Below, piece after piece: positions 46,817 through 55,677 of a stretch of 64,000 bases of DNA; positions within the stretch are counted from its first letter, which is position 1; every line of letters begins with the position of its first letter. The position numbers were made by a program, and so were the translations under genes. The stretch covers positions 62,001 to 126,000 of the forward strand of contig DAORAL010000005.1 of the NCBI GenBank assembly GCA_035344155.1. Reading direction: 5' to 3'. The notes beneath the pieces were generated by a model, which saw only the letters and a list, made by a program, of their open reading frames with translations, was not told where the DNA came from and did not search any database. Origin of the DNA: UBA1845 sp002338715 (GTDB lineage: Bacteria > Planctomycetota > Phycisphaerae > UBA1845).

Positions 46817-47482
46817 ATGAAGAACCGACTCGCCCATCTGGTATGCCTCGCGGGACTTATGGTCTGTGCAGGGTTGGTTTGTGCAACGCCAGCCGTCGCC
46901 GCCCCTGAAGCGAGCAAGATTGCCCGCCGCTGGCAGTTGGACATCGAATTCCACGACCTCGAACGGGTAAGCGTCACCCTGCCCGGTGACAACAAGCCCA
47001 CGGCCTACTGGTTCATGCTTTACACCGTGACCAACAACACGGGCGAAGACATTGAGTTTTATCCCACGTTCGACCTGGTGACATCCACCTTGCAGGTGAT
47101 CCCAGCCGGCGAAGCGGTAAGCCCGACCGTCTATGACATCCTCAGGGAGCGGTACAGCAAGCTTTACCCATTTTTCCGCGATCCAATCCGGGTCCATGGC
47201 AAGCTTTTGCAAGGCGAGGACCACGCCCGGACCTCGGTGGCCGTTTTCCGCGATTTCGACCCGAAAGCCGACAGCGTGACCGTTTATATCGCCGGGCTCT
47301 CTGGCGAGTTTGCTAAAGCCGCGAACCCCATGTTTGACCCCAAAAAGCCCGAATCGAGCGACAATCCGCGGTTCTTCCCCCTTCGCAAGACCCTGGCTGT
47401 CACCTATGATATTCCCGGTGATGAGGTGACCCGAGCCGCTTCCACGCCGATCCGCCGCCTCCGCGAATGGATCATGCGGTAG
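46817..47482 (+). CDS. Exported protein of unknown function
   Basis: The 221-residue protein has a clear signal peptide (LAHLVCLAGLMVCAGLVCATPAVA cut to about residue 28). The rest is a mixed, mostly beta sequence with a YTVTNNTGEDIEFYPTF stretch, a DPIRVHGKLLQGEDHARTSVAVF stretch and a basic C-terminus; it resembles a secreted single-domain beta-sandwich. I do not recognise a family. It sits just upstream of rpmA but has its own stop and a 128-base gap, so it is probably a separate transcript. Confidence 0.8.
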   Translation: MKNRLAHLVCLAGLMVCAGLVCATPAVAAPEASKIARRWQLDIEFHDLERVSVTLPGDNKPTAYWFMLYTVTNNTGEDIEFYPTFDLVTSTLQVIPAGEAVSPTVYDILRERYSKLYPFFRDPIRVHGKLLQGEDHARTSVAVFRDFDPKADSVTVYIAGLSGEFAKAANPMFDPKKPESSDNPRFFPLRKTLAVTYDIPGDEVTRAASTPIRRLREWIMR

Positions 47483-47610
47483 GGCAAATTCCTCCGTGAT
47501 TTCTCCCGAATCGTCGATTTGAATGATTTCGGTATATTGTTACAGTGATGGGCTCAGCCGGCGGTCGCGACGATCGCCTGAATATGTTCGGTCTCGGTTG
47601 GAGTTGTTTG

Positions 47611-47856
47611 ATGGCACATAAGAAGGGGCAGGGTTCATCGCGTAACGGTCGTGACAGTAACCCTCAGTATCGTGGCGTTAAGAAATACGGTGGCGAAGTG
47701 GTCAAGACTGGAGCGATCATCGTCCGCCAGTGTGGTACCAAGTTCATCCCCGGGCGTCATGTCGGATGTGGCAGCGACTACACGCTGTTTGCTTTGTGCG
47801 ACGGCAACGTCGAATTCAAAGGCCGCAAGGTCCGGGTGATTCCGTCCGCCAACTGA
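47611..47856 (+). CDS. rpmA: 50S ribosomal protein L27
   Basis: The 81-residue protein begins MAHKKGQGSSRNGRDSNPQY, the standard L27 N-terminus, and keeps the VKTGAIIVRQCGTKFIPGRH and GCGSDYTLFAL blocks. L27 reaches the peptidyl-transferase centre of the large subunit. I start at ATG 47611 with GGAG at 47599; a longer frame from 47545 is not L27-like. The usual partner rplU (L21) is not upstream. A TATATT hexamer (47533-47538) may be its -10. A T-tailed terminator follows before obgE. Confidence 0.96.
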   Translation: MAHKKGQGSSRNGRDSNPQYRGVKKYGGEVVKTGAIIVRQCGTKFIPGRHVGCGSDYTLFALCDGNVEFKGRKVRVIPSAN

Positions 47857-47944
47857 TGTTCTCGACGGAACAGGGTCGCGTTGACGTTGGCTTTCGCGGA
47901 CTTGTTTCAGCGCAAGACGCAGGCTTGCTAAATCGAATACTTCG

Positions 47945-47973
47945 AGAGGGCTAAGTACGAGCCCTCTTTTTTT
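47945..47973 (+). terminator. Intrinsic terminator between rpmA and obgE
   Basis: AGAGGGCT (47945-47952) pairs perfectly with AGCCCTCT (47960-47967), and seven T residues end the element (47967-47973). It splits the usual rpmA-obgE unit or attenuates it. Confidence 0.85.
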
Positions 47974-48043
47974 GTGCGCCGATTGTTGGACGGTAACATT
48001 GGTCACACATTGCTGGATCATGCGGGACGGTCGCAACTGAATC

Positions 48044-49096
48044 ATGTTTATCGACGAAGCAGAAATCGTGGTGCGGGCGGGTAGCGGCGGTGACGGGTGC
48101 GTCAGTTTCCGGCGCGAAAAGTTCGTCGCCTTTGGCGGTCCCGATGGGGGCACCGGTGGCGACGGCGGCAGCGTGATCCTGCGCGGAGCCGAGTCGGTCG
48201 AGACCTTGATGGATTTCAAGGGCAAGCACCATTGGAACGCGAAAAACGGCGGACCAGGCGAAGGTCGAAACATGACCGGCGCCCGTGGTGACGATCTGAT
48301 CATCGAACTGCCCGTCGGCACGCTGGTTTACGATCGCGCGACTGACATTCTCGTCAAGGATCTTCACGGTCATGGCGTTGAATGCTGCATCGCCCGCGGT
48401 GGGAAGGGCGGTCGGGGCAATGTCAGCTTTGCGACCGCGACGCAGCAAGCCCCCCGCGAGCACGAACCCGGTGAACCGGGCGAGATGCGCGAACTTCGTC
48501 TCGAACTCAAACTCATCGCCGACGTCGGTCTGGTTGGGTTGCCCAATGCCGGAAAGAGCACGCTGCTCTCGCGCATTTCGCAGGCACGTCCGAAGATCGG
48601 TGCATATCCGTTCACCACGCTCAAACCGCAACTCGGGATCGTCGAGCTTTCCGACAACCGCCGATTCGTTGTGGCCGACATACCCGGATTGATCGAAGGC
48701 GCCCACGAAGGTGCGGGGTTGGGCGATGCGTTCTTGCGGCACATCGAGAGGACGCGGGTCATCGTGCATCTGGTCGATATCTGCCCGCTGGATGAACAAT
48801 CGCCCGTTGACGCATATCATGCAATTCGGCGGGAACTTCGCGAGCATAGCCAATCGCTTGCGGACAAGGAAGAAATCGTGGTCGCCAACAAGACAGACCT
48901 CATCCCTTCGAACGATGCGGTCAACGAATTCGCCGAGGCAATCGGCAAGAATGTCTTGAGCATCAGCGCGGTCAGTGGGGCGGGTATTGCTGAACTAACC
49001 GAACGACTTTGGTCCATGGTTGGTCGGCACAAGCCCGTCGAACGAAAACCGGTGGAGCTACCGGTCCCACCGCACCTTAGGACGAATCAATCATGA
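48044..49096 (+). CDS. obgE: Obg-family GTPase (ribosome assembly)
   Basis: The 350-residue protein has the Gly-rich Obg fold (about 1-158, GSGGDGCVSFRREKF and GGPGEGRNMTGARG) and a GTPase domain with G1 GLPNAGKST, switch GAYPFTT, G3 DIPGLIEGA, G4 NKTD and G5 SAVSGAG. The C-terminal OCT domain of many Obg proteins is replaced by a short tail. Obg acts in late 50S assembly and growth control. Its stop overlaps the coaX start by four bases (ATGA). Confidence 0.95.
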   Translation: MFIDEAEIVVRAGSGGDGCVSFRREKFVAFGGPDGGTGGDGGSVILRGAESVETLMDFKGKHHWNAKNGGPGEGRNMTGARGDDLIIELPVGTLVYDRATDILVKDLHGHGVECCIARGGKGGRGNVSFATATQQAPREHEPGEPGEMRELRLELKLIADVGLVGLPNAGKSTLLSRISQARPKIGAYPFTTLKPQLGIVELSDNRRFVVADIPGLIEGAHEGAGLGDAFLRHIERTRVIVHLVDICPLDEQSPVDAYHAIRRELREHSQSLADKEEIVVANKTDLIPSNDAVNEFAEAIGKNVLSISAVSGAGIAELTERLWSMVGRHKPVERKPVELPVPPHLRTNQS

Positions 49097-49909
49097 ATTA
49101 CCAAGTGGGTGATCTCGGTCCTCTGTCGATGGTCGTCGTCGACGTGGGCAACAGCTCGATCAAATTGGCGCGCTGGGTTGATGGCGAAATCAAAGACATG
49201 GAGCGCGTGGGTTCGACCGACCAGTCCGGTGTGTTTCGCGTTCTCGATGTTGTGCGCGAAAAGTGCGATAACGAACTGCGCCAGGCGATCATCATCGCAT
49301 CGGTCGTGCCCGAGGTGACGGGATGGTTGGCCGACCACATCGAAAACGAATTGGAACTTCGCCCGTTTGTCGTCGGGCAGAATACACCGCTCCCCGTTGA
49401 AGTTGATGTGCCCGAACCGTCGCTCNNNNNNNNNNNNNTCGCTCGTGGGCGTCGATCGGATATGCAGTGCGGCCGCCGCATTTGATCACACCGGTCATGG
49501 TTGCACCATTGTCGATGTCGGTAGCGCGATCACGATTGACCTGATCGATGACGATGGCGTTTTCAAGGGCGGTACGATCATGCCCGGCCCATCGTTGCAG
49601 GCGAAATCACTGAGCGACAACACTGCCCAACTCCCGTTGATTGAAAAAATGTTTACGGGTGACGTCATTGGCAAGTCAACGGAAGCGGCGATTCAAAGCG
49701 GCATTCATTACGGCACGTGCGGCGCGATTCGCGGAATCGTCGAGCAGATCGCCACCAGCGAAAACCGTTGGAACCAGGTGGTGCTGACGGGCGGGGGGGC
49801 TGAGGCGTTGAAAGAGCACCTCGATTTTGTCGACAGTTGGGTGCCCGACTTGTGTTTGATGGGCATCGGTATCGCGTACATCAAGCGTGCGGCAGAGATG
49901 AGCGGATAA
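49093..49909 (+). CDS. coaX: Type III pantothenate kinase, interrupted by an assembly gap
   Basis: The left part (49093-49425) has the ATP-binding start VVVDVGNSSIKLA and ends in VDVPEPSL. The right part continues SLVGVDRICSAAAAF, IVDVGSAITIDLID, GTIMPGPSLQ and VLTGGGAEALKEHL, all CoaX/BAF-like. The parts are in different frames across 13 N. TCGCTC borders the gap on both sides, and joining at that overlap restores one frame of about 265 residues, the normal CoaX length. The enzyme makes 4'-phosphopantothenate for CoA. ATG 49093 overlaps the obgE stop; ATG 49129 is an alternative, closer to the usual MxxxDVGN start. Confidence 0.9.
49426..49438. other. Assembly gap (13 N), probably spurious
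   Basis: A run of 13 N splits coaX. Both edges read TCGCTC, so the two contigs seem to overlap there. Nothing appears to be missing biologically. Confidence 0.9.
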
Positions 49910-49956
49910 CCCAACACGTCAGACCAGACGGGCGACACCGCACTGCGGTTGAGAAC

Positions 49957-51174
49957 ATGACGTCAACGCAGCCCCATCTTAAAAGCGACTCGCTGACTTG
50001 CTGCCCTCTGACGCCGCCCGGAGTCGGGGCGATTGCGGTCATTGCCCTTCGCGGCGACGCGTCGTGGTCGCTGATTCGATCCTGCGTCCAAAGGCCAACC
50101 GGCCCTCTTCCCGAACAACCACAATTCGACCGACTCTACTTCGGCACCTTTGGGGACGAGCGCGAGACCATCGACGAAGTCATCCTCGCGCCCCGATGCG
50201 ATCGATCCGGCGCATTGGTGGGGGTGGACGTTTCCGCACACGGCGGCATTCGGGTTGTCGAACGAATCCTGATGACGTTGACGGATAAGGGAGCCGCACT
50301 GGTCTCACCGGGTGAATGCGTGATTCAAGAGCCGCAGGGCGGTCATGACGGCTGGATCACGCGGATAAAGAATGCGGCCAATCTCCAAATGATGCGCACC
50401 ACCACACGCCGGGCGGCGATGTTTTTGATGAATCAAGCCGAGGTCCTGCCCGCGGCGTACACGCGGATCATGGAGCTGTCCGATGCCGGTCGCGAAGATG
50501 ATGCCCATGCGGTGTTGCAGTCGCTCGTCGAGCGGTCCGATCGCGCGCGGCATCTTTTGGTCCCGCCCAGGGTTTCCGTCGTCGGTCCACCAAACGCGGG
50601 CAAGTCATCACTGATCAACGCGCTCGCCGGGCGTGATCATGTCATCGTGTCCGATATCGAAGGCACGACGCGGGACTGGGTCACGGTGCCAGCCGTCATC
50701 GAAGGAATCGAACTGACCCTCGTCGATACGGCTGGACTGCGCGACACCCCCGACGCCCTCGAAGGGATTGCCATTGATCGCGGAAGGGTGGCATCGGCGT
50801 CGAGCGATCTGAGGATTTGGGTATTTGATCGTTCTGCACAGGCGCCGGCTGACGTTCCTGCGATTCTCGCAGGATTGGGTGATCGCGACATCGTCGTTGC
50901 GAACAAGTCCGACCGCGCCGCGAGCGACAGTTGGTCAGATATTTTGGGTAAGTCGGACCGTCCCGTCCTCGCGGCGTCGGCGACGCAACAGGATGGTCTG
51001 GATGAGGTTCGCCGCGCGATCGTTTGCGGGCTGGGGTTGGACGATTTTGACGACGCGCTTCCAGCCGAATTCGATCCCGAACGTCTTGCGAGAATCAGCG
51101 CAGAGTATCGGACCAACTCCGTCAGTATCACTTCATTGGCCGCCAAAATCCGAAATTCAATTGTCCTCGACTGA
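49957..51174 (+). CDS. Divergent MnmE/TrmE-like GTPase
   Basis: The 405-residue protein starts at ATG 49957, 47 bases after coaX. The N-terminal part has TPPGVGAIAVIALRG, like the folate-binding domain of MnmE. The G domain has GPPNAGKSSL, EGTTRDW, DTAGLRDT and NKSD. In MnmE the protein modifies tRNA wobble uridine with MnmG and normally ends in a CxGK motif with the catalytic Cys; here the end is AAKIRNSIVLD, and the SYTGED and GEFTxRAFLNGK blocks are also replaced. I therefore leave the symbol empty: it may be a degraded MnmE or a paralogue with another job. Confidence 0.8.
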   Translation: MTSTQPHLKSDSLTCCPLTPPGVGAIAVIALRGDASWSLIRSCVQRPTGPLPEQPQFDRLYFGTFGDERETIDEVILAPRCDRSGALVGVDVSAHGGIRVVERILMTLTDKGAALVSPGECVIQEPQGGHDGWITRIKNAANLQMMRTTTRRAAMFLMNQAEVLPAAYTRIMELSDAGREDDAHAVLQSLVERSDRARHLLVPPRVSVVGPPNAGKSSLINALAGRDHVIVSDIEGTTRDWVTVPAVIEGIELTLVDTAGLRDTPDALEGIAIDRGRVASASSDLRIWVFDRSAQAPADVPAILAGLGDRDIVVANKSDRAASDSWSDILGKSDRPVLAASATQQDGLDEVRRAIVCGLGLDDFDDALPAEFDPERLARISAEYRTNSVSITSLAAKIRNSIVLD

Positions 51175-51508
51175 CATCCAATGTGACTGTATCGGTGCGG
51201 GTCTGTGGCGTCTCGATGGTGTCGAATGTTTGGGAAGACAACATATTCTGGGAAGAGTCGATTTTGGGTGGGTATAATAGGGCACGATGTGGCGCGGGCG
51301 ATGGGTTGAGGTTCGCGCGGTATGCTTCGGGCACGGCGCGTGTGATTTACTCACAGCCGATGCGGACATCGGGGTCCGGACTTTACAATCGGACTTAATT
51401 ATTGGTTGAACGGGTTACGGTTGGCACATATGATCGCCGTCACTCGTCAGAGAACTTTCGGTTTTCAGCAGCGTCAAGCCGAACCGCCTATTCGACATCC
51501 GGAAACGT
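51175..51508. other. Intergenic region with a -10 hexamer
   Basis: About 330 bases lie upstream of the kinase gene. A consensus TATAAT is at 51273-51278 with no good -35 at standard spacing. No coding frame is supported. Confidence 0.45.
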
Positions 51509-52750
51509 ATGCCTATGAGCATTGGCGACGACAGCGATATCATCCGCAAGATAACCGAGCAGAAGCTCTGCACCTCTGAAGAGATCGCCCTTTGCAAAAA
51601 CCGCAAGGAAGAGCTCGAAGCCGAGGGCAAGAAGGTTTCGCTGTCGGATGTTCTGGTCTCGTGCGGCTACCTGACCAAGAGCCAGATTGCGCGCCTCTCC
51701 AAATTGATGGACGAGGATTCGATGTATCGTCCCGCGCAGCAGATCCCCGGTTTTCAGATCTTGAAAAAGCTCGGGCAAGGTGCGATGGCCACCGTGTTTC
51801 AGGCCAAGCAGCTCAGCCTCGATCGCATCGTCGCCGTGAAAGTGTTGCCGCGGCGGATGAGCGAAAACCAGGAATTCGTTGATCGTTTCTATCGCGAAGG
51901 TCGGGCGGCTGCCCGTTTGAACCATCCGAACATCGTGCAGGCCATCGACGTCGGTGAAGCCGGTGGATACCACTACTTCGTGATGGAGTATATCGACGGG
52001 TGTACGCTCTACGACAAGATCGTCGAGAACAAACCGCTCGGTGAACAGGAAGCGCTGGAGACCATTCTTGGCGTCGCCCGAGCGCTCGAACACGCCCACG
52101 CCCGTGGATTCATTCACCGCGACGTAAAACCCAAAAACATCATGATCACCAAGAGCGGTGAAGTGAAACTCGCCGACATGGGTCTCGCCCGCGAAGTCAG
52201 CGACTACAAGGTGGCCGAGATGGAAGCCGGCCGCGCGTACGGCACGCCGTACTACATCAGCCCCGAACAGATTCGCGGTGAAATCAACATCGACTTTCGT
52301 GCGGACATCTATTCGCTCGGCGCGACGTTCTATCACGTCGTCACCGGGCGCGTTCCGTTTGACGGTTCGACACCGTCAGCCGTCATGCACAAACATCTGA
52401 AGGAACCGCTCATTCCACCGGACCATTTGAATACGAAACTCTCTGCCGGTGTGGCGGAAGTGATCGAATTCATGATGGCCAAGCGCCGCGAAGATCGCTA
52501 TCCGTCATCGCGTGAACTCATCGTTGATTTTGAAGCCATCGCCAAAGGTGAAGCGCCGCTGCTCGCCCGCAAGAAGTATGATGCGGGTGTGCTCAAGGAC
52601 CTGGCTGAGTCGGGCGTGACGGTCTCATCTCCGACCGCGAAGGACCTTAATCCCAAGGAGCCGCGCAGCGAAGCGTGGACCTGGTTGGTGGTTGTGTCGG
52701 TCGCGCTGATGATCTCAATTCTCATCAACATCATGCAAGCGGTGAATTAG
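51509..52750 (+). CDS. Membrane-anchored Ser/Thr protein kinase
   Basis: The 413-residue protein has an N-terminal helical domain (about 1-75) with a short LxxCGYLTKSQI repeat-like element. The Hanks-type kinase domain follows (about 80-340): GQGAMATV, VAVKVL with the ATP Lys, HRDVKPKN, DMGLA where DFG is usual, GTPYYISPEQ and DIYSLGATF. A C-terminal helix (WLVVVSVALMISILINIMQ) anchors it, leaving almost no external domain. The catalytic HRD and VAIK elements are intact, so it should be active. The substrate is unknown, and no phosphatase is adjacent. An MPM start at 51509 is kept. Confidence 0.93.
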   Translation: MPMSIGDDSDIIRKITEQKLCTSEEIALCKNRKEELEAEGKKVSLSDVLVSCGYLTKSQIARLSKLMDEDSMYRPAQQIPGFQILKKLGQGAMATVFQAKQLSLDRIVAVKVLPRRMSENQEFVDRFYREGRAAARLNHPNIVQAIDVGEAGGYHYFVMEYIDGCTLYDKIVENKPLGEQEALETILGVARALEHAHARGFIHRDVKPKNIMITKSGEVKLADMGLAREVSDYKVAEMEAGRAYGTPYYISPEQIRGEINIDFRADIYSLGATFYHVVTGRVPFDGSTPSAVMHKHLKEPLIPPDHLNTKLSAGVAEVIEFMMAKRREDRYPSSRELIVDFEAIAKGEAPLLARKKYDAGVLKDLAESGVTVSSPTAKDLNPKEPRSEAWTWLVVVSVALMISILINIMQAVN

Positions 52751-52896
52751 ACCTCCGCTGACGTGGGTTTAATCGCCGATCTTGCGCACGCCAGGTGATA
52801 TTCATTGCGTGGCCAACCCTGATTTTTTAGAATCAAAGCTCGGGCACCCTGCACGCCTTTCGCGTGAACCCTTCTGTTGTCTGCGGATTACAAACG

Positions 52897-53793
52897 ATGA
52901 AACGATTCGGCAAATCGGCTTATCCATTTCTCGCTTTGTGCGTATTGGCGATGACGGCTTGCAACGTGACGACTGTTCCGGGCGACGGTGGCGACAATGG
53001 TGGTTCGGATAATGGCGGTTCGGATTCCGGGGGTGGTGTTGGTTCCGACACGATGTCAACGCTCACGCTGCGGATCACCGGACCGGTCGGCAGCGAACTT
53101 GCCCGCGTTTACGGGATCAAAGACTCCGGCCCGCAGGTGCACGAAGACTTGATCGACCGTGTGCCGCAATCGGATTTCAGTCTGACGCTTCCATTGTTTT
53201 CGACCAACGGCGTCATCGAGCAGAGTTGGGCATTTCCCAACGGAACGCAGATCGCGCTGGTGGCTGTCGAGTCGGAAGGCTTCCTTACTGCAACTCCGCC
53301 ACCCGAGACGATCGAATCATTTCCGAGTCAGTTCGTCACGTGGTCGGGCGACGTGACCGGAGACGCGAGCAACAATCCTGCAGCTTTGTACTTCGTGATC
53401 AATGAAAATCGGACGATCACGGCGGAGTATAAGGCGATGAATGCCATGTACATTGAAGCCAGTCAGGGCGGCCCGCACACGAGCATTGCGATCAGCGTGG
53501 ACGTCGATCGCTACATCCTGGATGACGAAGATATTCCGATGTCGGGCGCGGGCGCGTCGGATATGCCGACACCGCACGTGTTGTGGGGCTACTACCGTGA
53601 CGACGCCAAAGTGGCGCTCCAGGTGAGGGACTACGTCGACGACGATGTCGCAACGTGCAACGGTATGATTGAAGGGCCTTGTTTTGTATTTGAGTCGTGG
53701 TCGGGTGATTGCGGCGGCTCGGGCAAGACCTGCGTCGTGGATTTCTTTGACGAGCATCGCTCGACGGTAAACTTCACGGACATCAACGGCTGA
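52897..53793 (+). CDS. Lipoprotein of unknown function
   Basis: The 298-residue protein starts at ATG 52897 so that the lipobox LAMTAC (Cys at about 22) is close to the N-terminus. A Gly/Asp-rich linker (GGDNGGSDNGGSDSGGG) follows, then a mainly beta domain (about 55-298) with several WSGD motifs and a Cys pair near the end (DCGGSGKTC). The repeated WSGDV and WSGDC motifs suggest InlB-type B-repeat-like sheets. I do not recognise a named family. It is followed 112 bases later by another lipoprotein with the same kind of linker. Confidence 0.82.
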   Translation: MKRFGKSAYPFLALCVLAMTACNVTTVPGDGGDNGGSDNGGSDSGGGVGSDTMSTLTLRITGPVGSELARVYGIKDSGPQVHEDLIDRVPQSDFSLTLPLFSTNGVIEQSWAFPNGTQIALVAVESEGFLTATPPPETIESFPSQFVTWSGDVTGDASNNPAALYFVINENRTITAEYKAMNAMYIEASQGGPHTSIAISVDVDRYILDDEDIPMSGAGASDMPTPHVLWGYYRDDAKVALQVRDYVDDDVATCNGMIEGPCFVFESWSGDCGGSGKTCVVDFFDEHRSTVNFTDING

Positions 53794-53905
53794 CCCATCG
53801 CCGCGCTGTCTGATCAAATCGCTTGAAACGTTGGCTGAATCCACGTTCGGTTGGCGAGAAAAAACACACTGAATCGTCGCAACTATGTTAGATGAGGACT
53901 TACGA

Positions 53906-55603
53906 ATGATGCTAAATCGCCACGAACGTCACTTGTTTACATCGATCAGTTGCATCGGATTGATGCTGTTTCTATCGGTCAATCTACCATCATGCACGCC
54001 ACCACCCGTTGATAACGGTGGCGACAATGGCGGCGGTGATGGTAGCGACGATTTGGAATTCTCAGCCGAAAATCTCAAGATCGGCGAGTTTCTGACCATT
54101 CGCCACAGCAGCATTGTTGAAGGTGAGATTCGTACGGTTTCATTTCGGCAGGATGATGGGTTCGTTCAGCAGCACGAAGTCACCCCGCACGCCGACGGTG
54201 AATTGTCTATCGCGATGCCGCCATACTACGACCCGAGCAACGACGCCATCGTCGCAAATCGCTTCGCTATTTCGATCGACGGTGTCGATATTGAACGCGA
54301 TGTCGATGTCGAAGGCTTGTACGACCTTGAAGGTGTTGAAACCGGTGCGGTCATTGGCCTGCTAATTGACTCGACGCTCGAAGACATCGATGCCAGTCTC
54401 CAGCGTCTCGACGATCAGGGCGATGACTTCGATACAACGGCAGAGAACGAAGCGTTTCGCAATGCGCTGCTGGACAACCGGGATTTCTATGAAGGCCTGC
54501 GGGCTGAGTGGGATGCGAATCAAACGCTTACGTTTCCCGTGTCCGGCGGCGACGACATCACCGTGCAAGCCGATCAGGTGCGTGAAGCCGAGCGATACCT
54601 GGCCAACATCATCATCGGCGCCCACAGCGAGATTCAGCGTCGCAACGGCTCCGAGACGGGGCGCATCATCGGCGGCAACTGCATCGGCCAAACCGGTGCC
54701 GCGCTGCAATCGTGCCTCGATCAATGCATTCAGGACATCAAGGACCAGGCGCTGCGTGCCTCGCAAGTGGCGGGTGTGATACCGACAGCCGTCGGGGCTG
54801 GCATCACGCTCTTTGGCTTTCTCGTCGTGTCGTCTGAAGCGGTCATCATTACCGGTGTGGTCGTGACGGTGGCGGGGATGGCCCACGGTTTTGCGACGGC
54901 GTTCGCGTCCAATACGAATACCGACACGTTCGGTCAGAATGAGGGGGAAGGTTTCAACGCGTCGCGCGAGGCGATCAGCCAACTCGTTCGATATGGCGCC
55001 AATGCCGGCAGCGCGCCAGTATCGCTCGCGATCAATGCCAAAGACCTGGCCAGCGCGCTCGAAGCGGCGAAGTGCGATAAGGATAATCAGGGCCAGCGCG
55101 TTCGCGGCGACGATCCGGAGATACAATTCTGCGAAGTCGTGCTCGACGACTTCCTGCAAAACGTCAATGTGAACATCACCGGTCTTGGCGCGGGCAGTGC
55201 GTCGTCGCGATTCTCTGCCGACTTCCCGGTGGGGGCTGCCCTCGACGCCAACAGCTTCACCAGTTGGTTCTCAAACGGCGGAACCGAACAAGACAACACG
55301 GAAGTCTTCACCTGGCAGTTGGTCGATTCCACCGAGTACATCATCTCGCGGGTGGAAGTCGACCCCGAACAGTTCGAAGGCGGCGGCAAGTTCGGATTCG
55401 CAGCCGGCACCTTACAGATCCTAAACGCCAACGACGGCGTGGTTTACTCGCAAGACTATGGATTCGCCGGAAGCAGGGTCGTCATCGACCAGGCCATCCC
55501 CGAAGGCGTTCAGGGACGAACCGTGCAGTTGATCCTGGTCGGTCACCAGGACAAATCCTGCGGCGGATTCGCCGAACTAAGGGTCTTCGGCCGCCAACCA
55601 TAA
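53906..55603 (+). CDS. Lipoprotein with C-terminal discoidin-like (F5/8 C) domain
   Basis: The 565-residue protein starts at ATG 53906, with lipobox LPSC (about residue 30) and a short GGDNGGGDG linker. A helical middle (about 150-420) contains two hydrophobic hairpin-like segments (VIPTAVGAGITLFGFLVV, EAVIITGVVVTVAGMAHGF) that may insert into a membrane. Residues about 430-565 look like a galactose-binding/discoidin beta-sandwich (ASSRFSADFPVGAALD, ISRVEVDPEQFEGGGKF). A carbohydrate- or surface-binding lipoprotein is likely. An inverted repeat follows the stop by 10 bases. Confidence 0.83.
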   Translation: MMLNRHERHLFTSISCIGLMLFLSVNLPSCTPPPVDNGGDNGGGDGSDDLEFSAENLKIGEFLTIRHSSIVEGEIRTVSFRQDDGFVQQHEVTPHADGELSIAMPPYYDPSNDAIVANRFAISIDGVDIERDVDVEGLYDLEGVETGAVIGLLIDSTLEDIDASLQRLDDQGDDFDTTAENEAFRNALLDNRDFYEGLRAEWDANQTLTFPVSGGDDITVQADQVREAERYLANIIIGAHSEIQRRNGSETGRIIGGNCIGQTGAALQSCLDQCIQDIKDQALRASQVAGVIPTAVGAGITLFGFLVVSSEAVIITGVVVTVAGMAHGFATAFASNTNTDTFGQNEGEGFNASREAISQLVRYGANAGSAPVSLAINAKDLASALEAAKCDKDNQGQRVRGDDPEIQFCEVVLDDFLQNVNVNITGLGAGSASSRFSADFPVGAALDANSFTSWFSNGGTEQDNTEVFTWQLVDSTEYIISRVEVDPEQFEGGGKFGFAAGTLQILNANDGVVYSQDYGFAGSRVVIDQAIPEGVQGRTVQLILVGHQDKSCGGFAELRVFGRQP

Positions 55604-55612
55604 GGCAAGCGC

Positions 55613-55677
55613 GTAGGGTGCGGTTCACCGCACCTGTTGAGGTCGCTGCAGATCCGGTGCGGTAAACCGCACCCTAC
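55613..55677. repeat. Nested inverted repeat of the GTAGGGTGCGGT type
   Basis: GTAGGGTGCGGTT (55613-55625) is inverted exactly as AACCGCACCCTAC (55665-55677). Each arm also folds on itself: GTGCGGT-TC-ACCGCAC and GGTGCGGT-AA-ACCGCACC. The right arm ends on the last base of the USP stop codon, so the element sits exactly between convergent genes and may end both transcripts. Confidence 0.85.
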
